From assembly GCF_024713975.1 (NCBI RefSeq), contig NC_091098.1:15424316-15488315 (forward strand): 64,000 bases of DNA. Reading direction: 5' to 3'. The notes beneath the pieces were generated by a model, which made no database searches, was not told the DNA's origin, and saw only the letters and a list, made by a program, of their open reading frames with translations. Made by a program: the position numbers and the translations under genes. Position 1 is the stretch's first letter. Every line of letters starts with the position of its first letter. Positions 22,391-34,700 of this stretch are shown one piece after another. This DNA is from Paralichthys olivaceus (lineage: Eukaryota > Chordata > Actinopteri > Pleuronectiformes > Paralichthyidae).

Positions 22391-25088
22391 ATGCAGAACA
22401 TATTTTATATAGTTCCAGTTGTAAAAAGTGTATCATATCAGAGGTGAATATATTTTTACCATTGCTTCTGTTTGCTCATCCCACCCATCAGAGTAGACGA
22501 GTCAACTGTGATGACTGTGTGTTATTAATAGACAGAGTTTGAGGTGAGGGTCTCTGAGAGGGAGCACAAGTGTCCAGCCTTGACACCCCTGACTGTGACT
22601 TACAGTGCTGCCTTCCTGTGTTTGGGGAGCCAGCCTGACCCCCCTGAACCCAGTGCACCCGAGACCCCTCCGCTGGAAACACCCTCCGGCCACATCAACA
22701 TATTATTTTTATCCATCTCAGAACAATAGCTGGGAGAGTCGTAAAAATGAGTCAGATAATACCAAAGAGGGAGCAAAGAAGAGAAGTAATCCTTGTGTCT
22801 CTGGGGTCTGACATGTGTAATCACATACGGAAGCTTAAATTAATGACGGTATAAAGGTCGTCGTCGTGTGTTACCATCCTATCTCCAGCTTCCTGGAACA
22901 CTTGAGGTCTCAATACATCACAGCCAGTTCCTTCACAGTCACTTTGTTTCAAAGAAACTTTATCACACTCACAACAGAGCTGCTCATCTGGAGTTTATAG
23001 TTTTGTGTCAGTGTATATCATGATGGTTTGCTTTGGCTGCATCCTTAAGATGCTTTCCGAATATATCACTGTCAGGGAAGACACTTCTTATCCATAAAGC
23101 ACCTGTGAATTTATCATCGACTCCCTGATCCAAACAGTTCTTACAATTTTGCTTAGAGGGATGACAAATAGGTCACAGAGCTCCACAGTGACCATGGAAA
23201 GGCATCCATGTTAGGGAAGTTTCCAGAAGATCCCAGGATGTTGTAGGGAGGGGTGGCAAGGCGAAGCTGCATCTTCCTGCCCTCATGATAAACACGGAGG
23301 ACGGCTCAAGTCCGGCCAAAGCAACGCAGATGGAAGATATCAGCCCTCATGACAAATGCAGGGAATGACTCAATCAAAAAAAGCAACAAACACTTTCATA
23401 TCTACAATTACCCACACCGACATTTCTCTTCAAAGCCGCACAAGAGAAGAGATTTTCATCCGACATGAAAGGGAAAGGAAGGAAGCAAACATCTGCGGGT
23501 TGGAGATGGAAATAAAGTCATTATTATTAGTTTTTATTTTGGTGCCCCTGTCCCCCTGCCTTCCCCTGCCTCCTTCTGGCTCTTAGCATTTTACTCCCCC
23601 ATTTCAGGATGGGAGTACATGGCTGGATGAATGGTTTGGTTTCCTGCAAAGCCACAGCACAGAAAATGAGATCTTTCCTGCCTGAGTTACACTACCCTGC
23701 TTTGTTCTGTACAAATGGACGGCTGTGGGTACACCTGAGAACTGCGTCATATACCGTTTGTACCTGTGAGTGAAATGTTACTTTGTTTGTGAAGGCTCGG
23801 GGGGGGAAACAGAACTGGCTCATGTTCTGCAAATTCTGTTCATAATCAAGTGCAGCAAAATATGAATTTAGGATTGAAAGCTCATACATTTATTATGGTA
23901 TATAAATTTGATTTTGAAAGAACTCCGGCTCTGACACCTCAAGTGTTTGTCTTGTCTCGTGGAGCTGAATAGACACTCTGCAGGATCCACTTCCTTAGAT
24001 GGAGGCCGTTGGAAGGGAAAAGGAAAGTCAAGGAACTGACACCTAACCACCTCCCTCCCCGCTCCCAAACAGACACAATCACCAACCCGTCCTTTCTCTT
24101 TGACCACCGCTGCTGTACCGCCCAGCCCACTGTCTCCCAACGTGTTATCAGCACAGGAAGAGGCAGGGTGGTGCATTCTGATGGCTGCAAACACTGGATG
24201 ATTCTAGCCCCATGTAGTTTAATTCTGCGTCGTAACCATACCTTACATGATACACCCCACACTGCATGTCATGTGCTGATTTCAGGTCTGCCACATGAAG
24301 TGATGTGAAAAGGGAAAATAGATATGTTGGGTCCAGAGGTTGATCGGCCTTTGAAAGTGAGCACCAGTCGAGGCGATGCTGCACTGAAGTGGACAATAGA
24401 CTCAGCAGGGTGGAACTTCCTGGCCACAGACAAGCAGGTCAAACGTCAAATATGATGTTTTACCTTCTTTTGGGACAAAATATTATTTACATTGTCTATA
24501 TCACATTATGTATCCTTGAATGGGTCTCTATCGAAATTACTTAAATTGTGAGATTACAGGTTTCTTCCTTTAAGTCCATGTCACATCATTCGCCCAGACC
24601 CAGTGAAGCAAAGGCCTGTGCCAATCAACCGTGTGAAGCAAGTGTGCCGTGAGTGTGCAGGCAGGATGGCGGGCAGCTGCGGCAAACGGACAGTATAGCC
24701 CATTATCAGTTGATTAGCGAGCAAGTCTCGCCTTTTCCTGTGAGTGTTTCTGTATTTGCGAGCATAAAACGAGGGAATAACAGCCCCTAATGCTCTTTGG
24801 CATGAACTTCAAACAGCAGACTGTCAGGAAAGCTAATCTGTGTCTTTGTCCCCCCTTCATTCTTATGTTTTGACAATAAAGATAGCCTATCTCATCCCAT
24901 TACAAGCTGCCCGTCTCCCGCCTTGTCCCTGATATGCCCGACAACCACTCCAGCAGAGCGTGTTACCCAATGGGACTGCTGGGACACCTTGATTGCACTG
25001 CTATCAACCCTTTAATATTTTGCTGCAGGGAGAGGTGCTGGACCATTGTTTCTCCAACAGAATCTGAGGTTAAGAGTGATATTATGGG

Positions 25089-25343
25089 GGGGCTGTGGCT
25101 CAGGAGAGAGAGCGGGTCGTCCACTGTGTCAGTGGTTTGATCCTGAGTCAGTGTACCGAAGTGCCCATGAGCAAGACACTGAACTCAGAATTGCTCCTGA
25201 CGATCAGTGTGTGAGTGATGTGATGAAGTGCAGCAATTAAAAGTGCACTGTATAAATGAGTGGGTTAATGGTTGAAAGGTAAAAACTGTACTGTTAAGCA
25301 CTTTGAGTCATCATCAAGACGAGAAAAGTGCTTTAGAAATACG
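25089..25343 (+). mobile_element. tRNA-derived SINE-like element
   Basis: It has a tRNA-like 5' part with A box TGGCTCAGGAG (25096-25106) and B box GGTTTGATCC (25134-25143). The body follows with GAGCAAGACACTGAACTCAG and AATTGCTCCTGA, then a tail GCACTTTGAGTCATCATC and GAAAAGTGCTTTAGAAATAC. This layout is that of abundant fish SINE copies. Mutations make it an old copy. Confidence 0.65.
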
Positions 25344-25504
25344 AAATGTTGGTGGCTTTACTGTGTTTGTGTGTTCAATGTGCCTTTATAGAGCAACATT
25401 GTCAATGTTGGCTTTATTTGCTCAAATGAGGCAAAAAATTGAATCCACCATCAGCTCAAATTGTGCACAAATCCTGCAAAAACAGAACCCAGAGGGTTGG
25501 ATGG

Positions 25505-25554
25505 ATGGACAGACAGACAGACAGACAGACAGAGACAGACAGATGGACAGATGG

Positions 25555-25592
<38 letters not shown>
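25505..25592. repeat. Imperfect tetranucleotide microsatellite (GACA)n
   Basis: About 20 units of the GACA/CAGA type interrupted by GATG variants. Probably length-polymorphic, with no gene function implied. Confidence 0.9.
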
Positions 25593-28299
25593 TCAGTAGC
25601 CTTGTTTCTTTAAAGTCGAGGAGCATTTCAATTTTAGGAGTGGCCGATTGGACTTTGTGCATTGGCAGGTTTTCTTATTTTACTAGAGGTGTGTATTCAC
25701 TTAGCATCACTCACCAAAACAAAAGTTTTAGTCTATATATGCTTTTCAACTCAATATTGTGTGTGAAAGTATAAACTGAATTTACAATTGTTTTTGCCCT
25801 CTGAACCAACAACTGTCAGCATCACTCTGAGTTTGTTCAAATTTAATTTACTGTACAAAGACTTCCTCAGAGAGAACCCAGTCTCCAGATGTGCGAGCGA
25901 TGTTGCGTCGACATTTGAGTTCATTTCCTTTTGGCAAAGGAAACGCAGTGCAAAACAAAACCTAAAGCAAATAAGCTCAATTAAAACATCCAACAAAACA
26001 AGAAACGCAAACAAAAATCAAGAGGGAGAAATTAATCAGAGCTGGGGGGTTTCTTGAGCTGACTTCAGAAATGAGGAAATCAACAATAGGCAAGGAAAAG
26101 GGATGGAAGAAAGGAGGTGGGTGGGTAGGTGATGAGGTGAAGGAGTGAATGTGAGTGAATGTCTCTTCTCCTCCTAATTTGCTGGGTTTTTATCTGGCGC
26201 TTGCATCAGAGTGGGGAAAGCGTGGGCTACGGCTGTAGTGGCGTCGTGGCTGGACACTGCTGACAGACAGGCCAAAATATGGCTTTCTTCTGCTGCTGAT
26301 TAAAGAAGTGCAACAAAAGGGTGGAGGGATGCAGAGGACAGACGCCCTTCACCAGTCACACACACCCACCACATCAGATCACTCACGACGTAGCTACATT
26401 TCTCTACAATTGTAACAGCATCAAAGAAACTGTAAAAGTCAGCGTGATGTGTTTCCCAAAGGACACAAAGACGTTAAAAACACAGACATTTTATTGCTTT
26501 CTCCTCATAAAACAATGATGGTTAAAATTTCAGTTTTAAGAAAATCTGAAACATCAGAGCATTTCGTAAGTAAACACATTATTTTTTATATCTTTGAGAA
26601 CTACTCTAAAGATTTTTTGTCTCAACTGTATCACATTCAAAGTTTTTAACACTTGTTAAAAATCCTAAGAGTAATAAGTCAACATTATTGATCCCAAAAT
26701 GCCCATAAATAATGATAAAAATACAACACATCATAAACTGCGTGTTCCCAAAAAACAAAAGAAAAATCCCAGAAAAAGTGACAGAAGTAAACCTCAGAGT
26801 GCTCCATATACAATACATAGAATAACTAACAACTAATTAACTAGAGAGAAGTTTGAGACACACTGTCCCCTGCTGGTCAAACCAACAGCTATTAACCTGC
26901 TGATACAGCAGCAAATGGTGACACGAGATCATTAACACATTGAGGATAAGATACAGCTGATAAACAGAATCTAAATATAAAAACAGACTCCACAGAGGAT
27001 TGCATAGATTGACAGTCACATTTGCTATTTGAAAATACTCTGAGCTTTCACCCAATGTTCGAGGCGAAATTATACAAAAACACTTCACAGAAAGAATCCA
27101 GAAAATTATAAAAATTTCTTTTGGTAAAGATAAAGTGTGCTTTTTACTCATGAAATATTGCACTTTCCCCACACAGATTTGTAATAATTCACAGTTAGAT
27201 TGGTCTAAGGCATAAATTGCTCCTAGTGAGAGTCACATCGCTGTCAGATTTCTTGCATAAGACAAAGTAAAGCTTTCTTTTTTGTGTTTTTGTAAATCGC
27301 AGACTAGTCCTCAGACTCAGTAAGCTACCTGTCAGCTTGAAAAACATCATAACCCTGCTCAATTATAAATCCCCACGAAGATGTCCTTTACTCTACTAGT
27401 TAACCTGGTTAGTAAAAAGCATTCAGACTACGACCCACTCTCTTATCTTGCCTGTGTAACCTGTGGATCCACAGATAAGACAAGGCACTCTGTGTCCTAC
27501 TTGGACCCTATAACTACTTCCTCTCATTACTAACATAACACTGGTTCAGACTGAGCCACTAAACACATGGAGGTAAGATTCCCCACTCTTAAAATAGTGG
27601 TGTAGCCTAAGAGAGGAAAGCGTGGGGAAGCCACGAAGAGAAGGGAGAACACTCAATCGACCTGAAGCAGGAAGAGGAAATTATGTCACAGCGACAATGT
27701 AATATTTCAAAATAACTCTGCTGACTTTCATATGTGTCAAAAGAGCAACGGCTGTCCAATGAATCCTCTTTCTGTAAGGCATCAGGTTTGTGGGGGATTG
27801 TTCTGTTTTTGTCCACTATTGCAGGACTACCAGAATGGCTGTAATCCTTTTCCCCTTACTCCAGTTATAACCATGACTCCGCTAAGCATGTGTACTATTG
27901 CAGTTAACTAACTGCACAACTTTGGACCCTGACAAACTGGTCACAAATTTCAGTAGAGCTCCCACGTGACGGATGCAGACAGAACCTGTCCAGTCTCTTC
28001 ACATGAGGCCAGCTGATCTGGGCACCAACTGGCAAAGGGACTAAACCGCAAATGCGTTCAATCCAATACGTGGACATTTGAACGTGGCTCAGTTTCTTTG
28101 AGGAAAGGCAGTGGTCAGGAGGGCACGTCACTGGATTTTAGAAAGTCCACTGGCCAGGAGGAGTCTGAAGGGGACGGTGGACCGTGATACAGTTAAAGGC
28201 AATCTGTGGAGACCTGCAAAAACAGTGACAGAAAACCAAAGGTCAATCGCATCACACACAATCACAAGGTGGAGCAACACTAAGAAAAGCTAAGAAAAG

Positions 28300-28607
28300 C
28301 TAAGAAAAATAGTGATTTAGGTAAAGTCTATTAATCACAGAACAAAAGTAAGCTGGGAGGCAATGGGAAAGTGCAAGAGAGCTGCCACGGTGCAGAGATG
28401 CTATCTGCGCTGTGAGGAAGGGGATTGCGTGTGTATGTGTGTGTGTTTGGCGTGTCCGTGCTTGGAGCGCTTGTTTGTGTTGGGTGGAGGGTTGAGAGGG
28501 TGTGTGTGCTGCTAGGGGTCTGGGGCGGTGTGCCTGAAGGTCCCCAGGGGGACCGGACTCTCCTCTTGTCCCTTTACACTTTCCTGAAAGAATTGTATTC
28601 TTTCTAT
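28300..28607 (-). CDS. Possible alternative last exon of lmbr1l
   Basis: If the donor after ...IRAFG (GTCAGT at about 28764) is used, a good acceptor (TCTCTCTTCCTCAG) at 28608 joins in phase. It gives a tail of about 101 aa starting DRKNTILSGKCKGTRGES. The tail has no recognised similarity to mammalian LMBR1L C-termini and contains low-complexity THTHTH. I prefer the read-through stop at 28746 but list this because the family normally splices at that Gly codon. Confidence 0.2.
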
Positions 28608-28745
28608 CTGAGGAAGAGAGACCAGCCCATTGGGGAACTGGGCCAAAGGTGGGAAAACTTATCACACAACTATCCAAGTGCAACTAATTTCAGCACGACA
28701 CAATCCCAAGGACAGAAGAATACATGGACACATAGTGTTCTCATC

Positions 28746-31700
28746 TTAGTTAAAAAAGGGGAACTGACCAAAGGCCCGGATGAGCTCTCTCTGAACTGCC
28801 CATGTGACTGTCTTGATGAGGGAAGCAGAGGTGAGACCGGCGAACATCATGTTGTACAGGAAGACAATGTAGAAGTTCCCCAGCCAGTTATAGCGACCAA
28901 AGTCTCCCAGTAGATCGAAGCGGGTGATTCCTGCCAAAAAGGAGGACAAAGAAAAAATGTTCCACATGTGAACCAGTTACGCAATCCAAGCTTTTCCTGC
29001 AGCTGCAGAATATGTGTGATACAAACACCCTCTTGTGGTGAAAGATAAAACTACAAGTAAAATGTTCTAATGCTTAATATTAAATAATAGATGTTGTGTC
29101 CCAGTTCTGTACTACAAAGTACTTCTACACAATCTGCTGCACATCAATCGTCAAAACTTCACAGCTGCAGTACAGCTCCTATAAAATAAATCTTCAAAAC
29201 ATAAATACAGAAATCAACGCAAAAATATTTAGATTAGATAATACAAATATTTAGATGTATGCTTACTAAAACTTTTCCACTTTGTGTATACTGCGTGCTC
29301 AAAACCTGATTATTGTTAGCGTGCAGAATGGAACTGGGATAAATACTGCATTTGTCATTTATGCTTCTTATTTACCAAGGGTGCGTGAGAAGACCGGCAG
29401 TGCAGAGCTTAGGATAAGCAGTGAAACACAGTTTGCAATTATCTGAAAGGAACAGAAATGTCAAGATTACATAAAAGGTGTCAACACAATACATAACTAC
29501 TTTCTCATGGTATCTCACTGTGAGATTAGATACATGTTAAGGTCAGCTGTCAAGTACCTGGGTGAGGTTGGTGTCCTGTGCACGAGGCAGGAGGCTGATG
29601 AAGAGAGGAGAACTATAGAAACCAACTACTGATGATACCATTAGGTAGCTGAAGATCATTTTTAAGGAAAACACAGGGAAGATGAGTAATACTCTCACAT
29701 AGATAGTAAAAAACATCCAGAAAGTACATAAGCGTCTAATTTACGAATGAGATTGCATGAATCGACATCACACACACTGGTCAGAGACGAAGGACAGTCT
29801 GTTGGTAGCTGAGTCACGGCCACATGGACATGACTAGTTAACGTCTGTGTACACACGGTCATAGGTGAATGGAATGAAAGGATACAGGATGAGGACTACT
29901 TGAACTGCAGCGCCCAGTGAGCCAAACATAGAAAAGGATGCCATTCCCAGGTGAGGGTCCTAGAGAGCACAAAAACAAACATCCGTCAGTGAGCACGAAC
30001 AACAAGCTGTTGATCATTTCAGTTTCTCTCAGGCAAAACCTTCACCTCCATTCCTCTGGGCATGGCCGTCTCATCCAGGAGCAACTCCAACACATTGAAA
30101 CAAACCATCAGCACACACATCACCTGAAGAGACAGAAACAGAAATTATACAAAGAAAACAACCATCTGTGTTATTAAATTAAAGATAAATAAGTGTGTAC
30201 CGTCAGTGCGAGGAGCACAAGCATGGCCAGAGGATAACCAAGGTTTCGCTGCCATGGGGACGCTTTCCTACGCATCTCTGTTTGGGGAAAAAAGAGAAAT
30301 GAGTGTATGACAGTAAATGAATATAAATGTAATCACTGTGACTGAGCAGAGAGCAGCTTGTTCAGCCTGTCTTACCCAGAGCGATGCGCTTGCCCCGCAC
30401 TGTTTGGTGCTCTTTTTTCATCACCTCCCTGTTCAGCTTGACCCAGCATGATGTACTACCACCTTCAGTCAAACATCACATGATAGAGACGCAAAGTTAG
30501 TCAGCTTTAAATGAATCATCAGAAAATGGCAGAGGACTGTTCAGGTTAGTCTCTTACAGTTCAGTTTCCTAGAGAGCGAGTCTTCCTCAAACATGGTGCA
30601 GTTTAGTGTTTCATCTACATCCTCCAGCAGCTGCAGGCGACAGGATCAATAGATCAGTTAGGAAATTACAGTTCACAGCCACAACACAATTTCTTAATGT
30701 AAAGGCTATTCTATGTTCTATTCTACCACTTGTGTCTTCCTCAGGCTGAATTGTTGTAAACTTCAATTAAACAGTCATTACGTCAACATTTTACATTGTC
30801 TAATACTTTGGTATAGTTACGGTACTGTACCTGCAAAACTAACAGCTGTTCATGTTGCATATCAATGAAACTAAAGACGTGTCAGATCCATGCTTCATAC
30901 CAACTGAAGTATTTGTGTACTACATAAAAGTTGTCATATATTAGTATTTTATGTTAGCACTCATAACAAAATACTTTTTTATATTAACGGGAAGTGCTAA
31001 GACATTGGTTCTCAATCAAACTCTAAAAAGCTACTGTCAATTAAGTAATACACAGACATTCACATTTTTTCTGAAAATAAATTACATTTTTCCAAAGCTT
31101 TTAAAAGGTGTTGTTTTGTTTTTTGTTTTTCAAACTGTGAAGCTCGTCCATTTCCTCCACACTCAAAAATCTCCTGTATTTTGCAAACATACTCTCTGCT
31201 GTGGTTAATGTCCTACTTTCCTGGAGTAAGCACACTTCACATTAAAAACCTGCGAAGAGTCCCCATATGTATTATGGATTTTGGACATAGTGTAAGATGT
31301 GTTTACTTTTTATGGCTATAAAATGAGATCAGTGACTCACCCGTGGTTTGACCAGCAGGCTGCCAGTCACACTAAACATTCGGGACAACCCAAAGGGGGT
31401 GCACACTGAGGAGAGAAACACACAGATGGTGATATCAAACTGTCATACACTACAGGTTTTAGCTGATCAAGTAATTATAACTGACTATATACTCACATAA
31501 AAGCAGCAACACTCCAAACAGAGAGATGCCAGAGTACAGATAGGGGAGGTAATACTCCCACAGGTCTGAAATTCACAGGAGGATAGTGTAAGCAATTAAA
31601 ATGATGAAAACAAAAACTGTTACTGAAGGATCATTATGTATGATGGAGGTGACTCACCGTAGAGGCTCTTTCTGGCGATGTTGTCATGGAGCAGGGCAGA

Positions 31701-34700
31701 TGCCACCCACACAATGCCCAGCACGAGCAAGGCCAGCAGCAACAGCAGCACAACTGCCTCATACACTCGTGCCATCACCCCCTACACACAAAAACAGATA
31801 CTCTTATCAACAGGTTCAAATGCAGAGTCCCTCTTTCTTAAATGGTTTCCAAGTTTAGAGCCACCATCTGTAGCTGAATGATGAAACCTCTACCTTCTTG
31901 GACCCCGCAAATCCCTCAGACTCTGTGAAGAAGTAGGCGAAGGGCATGAGGAAGACCAGGGACAAATTGGAGAAGAGGAAAACTAGGTTCCACAAACCTG
32001 ACAAGTGAGGAAGAGAGAGATTAGTTTTCAGTGAAACATATTTGACTGCGTTCAAGCATTTCAGCAGTACCGCTGAAAACCACAAAGGGGCATAGTCCTA
32101 CGGTCCTCAGGCTTAAAATGTGCAAATAAACCAGATTTAAAAAAATAACAGAAGGAATGAAATAATGTGCGAGAGACAACCATCAGAACAGTTCTCACAC
32201 AAAACAACACATACAAGAAGTGTTTATTTGAGGTTGAAGCGTTGGACTAGATCAGTAAGATCATTTTTTCAAACTGAATCACTGCGGTGAGGTCGTAGCC
32301 CTCCTATCCGTGATAATTATCGGTTTCTGTTTGGACAGAGGCCAGTGTAGTATTGATCTGGAGGTAACTCCCAGTGATCCTCATTAAATCGGATCCAGCT
32401 TCCAACAGCAGTGACCTCTACGATCATCAACTGTTGTCTTGGTATTGTCAACTGGTAGAAACATTATTAAGTACCATGGATAAGTGATCCATTGAGCCAT
32501 TGCATGTAGTAGCTCTGTGGGAAGGTGAGCAGCACCTCGTTGGACAGAATGGAGATGGGGAGGAGGAGTACAGCACACACTGCGACGGACAGGGTGAACG
32601 TACACAACCACAGCCTGGAAGAAGAAGAAAGAGAGGCCATCAGTGAAGTCACAGTCTGTTTTTTTATTTGGCCTAAGCCTAACATCACTGTCCAGGTGAA
32701 AGGCTAGCGTGTCCTGGGGAACACACGGCAGCGTGTCGGGACAAAGGGCAGAGTGACACAGAACTGCCCCACTCCCCAACAACAACCACACAAACACACA
32801 AGCTCACACAAGACAGGGCAATAAATTCACAGCCAAAGGGCCTGAAGCCACAACATGTCACACTGACTGAGGTACCAGCACAGTACCTCACACTGACACC
32901 AGAGTGAGTGAGAACAGTTTGCTGTGGGTCAGTTAATCATTAGAGATTTATACTTACGCAATTTTGTTGACAGTGGCATCTTCAATATCATCTGAAAGAG
33001 CGGAAAGTATTTTTACATATATTTTAATAATCTATTTGCTATCCTGAACATGGATAATAACTTATATCTTAAACACAGATTGCTGTAAGTGTAATCAGAT
33101 AAAGTGTTGACATGTTAATAGATGGTTTGAACTAGGTATAAATTAACATTTCCACAAGGGGGCTGTGTACCATACTGTGTGTACACAGTGTAGAGGTGAA
33201 TGTTGCAACAGAAGGGGTCTATATGAGGATGAGGGAAAAAAAGCTCACTGAGTAGGGAGTGGAAGTGGAGGAGCATGTTAAGAATGTTCTGTCCAAGCAA
33301 AATCCAAAGTCTAGTTAAAACTAAATAAATAGAGGCTGCATCTTTGCAATTTGTTATCAATCTCTTCAAGCAATACTGCAAGAACCTCTGCAGTGGTAAT
33401 ATGCAAACCAGTGCACAGTACTGTAACTTTTTCCAATGCAAATGTTGGCACAGCTGTGAAGAATGAGGTAAAGTCAGTGAAGCAAAAACCAGTTCTTGGC
33501 TCCTGTCAAAAACAGCTATGTTTATTTGTGTTGCTCAATCTTCATTTAGCTGCAAGGCACAACTGTTTGGTTGTTGCTGATGCATAGACAACAGTTACAG
33601 GGAGTCACTGCAGAGCAGGTTTCCAAAAAGTGGGCTTTGTCCCAGGTTAAAACCCAGCACACTCACAGCCGAGCTGAGACTTGGCCAGTTGGACATCCGA
33701 CATCTGGTTCCAATAGTGGAGAGTTATTGGATTCATTATGTAACTGTGAGCCCAGTCCCACTGCAGGTTGTTAGGCAGTTTCTTTGTTTAACAATGTGAG
33801 AATGCATGATAGAATGAGGAATGTCAAGTTTATGAAATGCTTCTTTGTAGGCTGCAAAGTTGTTGTTTATCCATGCAGAGTTGAACACAAAGTATTTTCT
33901 CACGTTGTGAACAATTAAAGCCAGTAACTAAGAGTTAAATTAAGCAGATCATTAAGCTACTTTTATGACATTAAAAAACATTTTTCACTGCCCCTCCACC
34001 ACCCTGATCCACCAGGATTCAGCCTATAGTGTGGTTACATGTTACATGACATGCCTTCTTCACCTCTGTGATACTCTGGCCAAGGTCCAGAGCTTTGGGT
34101 TGAAATAGGTCATGTTGTTGCGCAAACACTATATTTACATGTATGGAAACATGGAAAGTGGGAATGATTCATATCTCAACAAATCTACACATAAATGTCT
34201 ACAAACAAGTGAGAAAACTATGATTAAGAAATGAGTAAGCTTTGTGAAATGGGCCATGCTCATTTTATTGCTTGTCTCAGTGTTTTGAAGCTTTCTGGTG
34301 CAAGAGAAGATATGCAGTTATCTCCTGTATTTATTTACCCTCCCAAAAAACACAAGAAAAGAAAGTGTGGCCTGCATGAGAAAAAATCCACAGAACTTCA
34401 AAGTAATAATGTGCTTGTCAACACCATCACCTCCCCTCCCAGCAATTCTCCATAAGGCGCTGATAGAAATCTTTCTCACACAGTAGCTTTCATTCGGTAT
34501 TCTCTTTAGAAATAAGAGAGTCACTATAATACTCACCTGTGACAAACTCGGCTGTCTTCTTGAAGTGGGTAAGTATGAGGTAGGATAATATGTAGAGGCA
34601 TGTAAACAGGAGCACACAGATCTGCAGAAGAGACAGAAAGGAATTTGTTTTTTTCAAAGCTTGAGAACATGGAGATGGTGTTATTTGTTTTTCTTTTTTA

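Larger units (their letters stand above)
21120..28745. other. Intergenic region dhh-lmbr1l; repeats, no gene recognised
   Basis: The interval holds the dhh promoter side (21.1-21.8 kb, moderately GC-rich), an interspersed repeat, a SINE and a microsatellite, listed separately. Sequence at 23.2-24.9 kb is GC-balanced and unique-looking without sustained coding potential. I see no exon with both splice sites and conserved protein. Confidence 0.5.

Noticed and set aside
25505..25592. Tandem GACA units as a CRISPR-like array
   Set aside because: Plain tetranucleotide microsatellite without unique spacers, in a vertebrate genome.
27904..28131. Minus-strand segment reading KRLDRFCLHP, considered as the missing lmbr1l last exon (LDRLPLP-like)
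   Set aside because: The nearby AG acceptors give the wrong phase for the split Gly codon, so the LDR frame cannot be joined.
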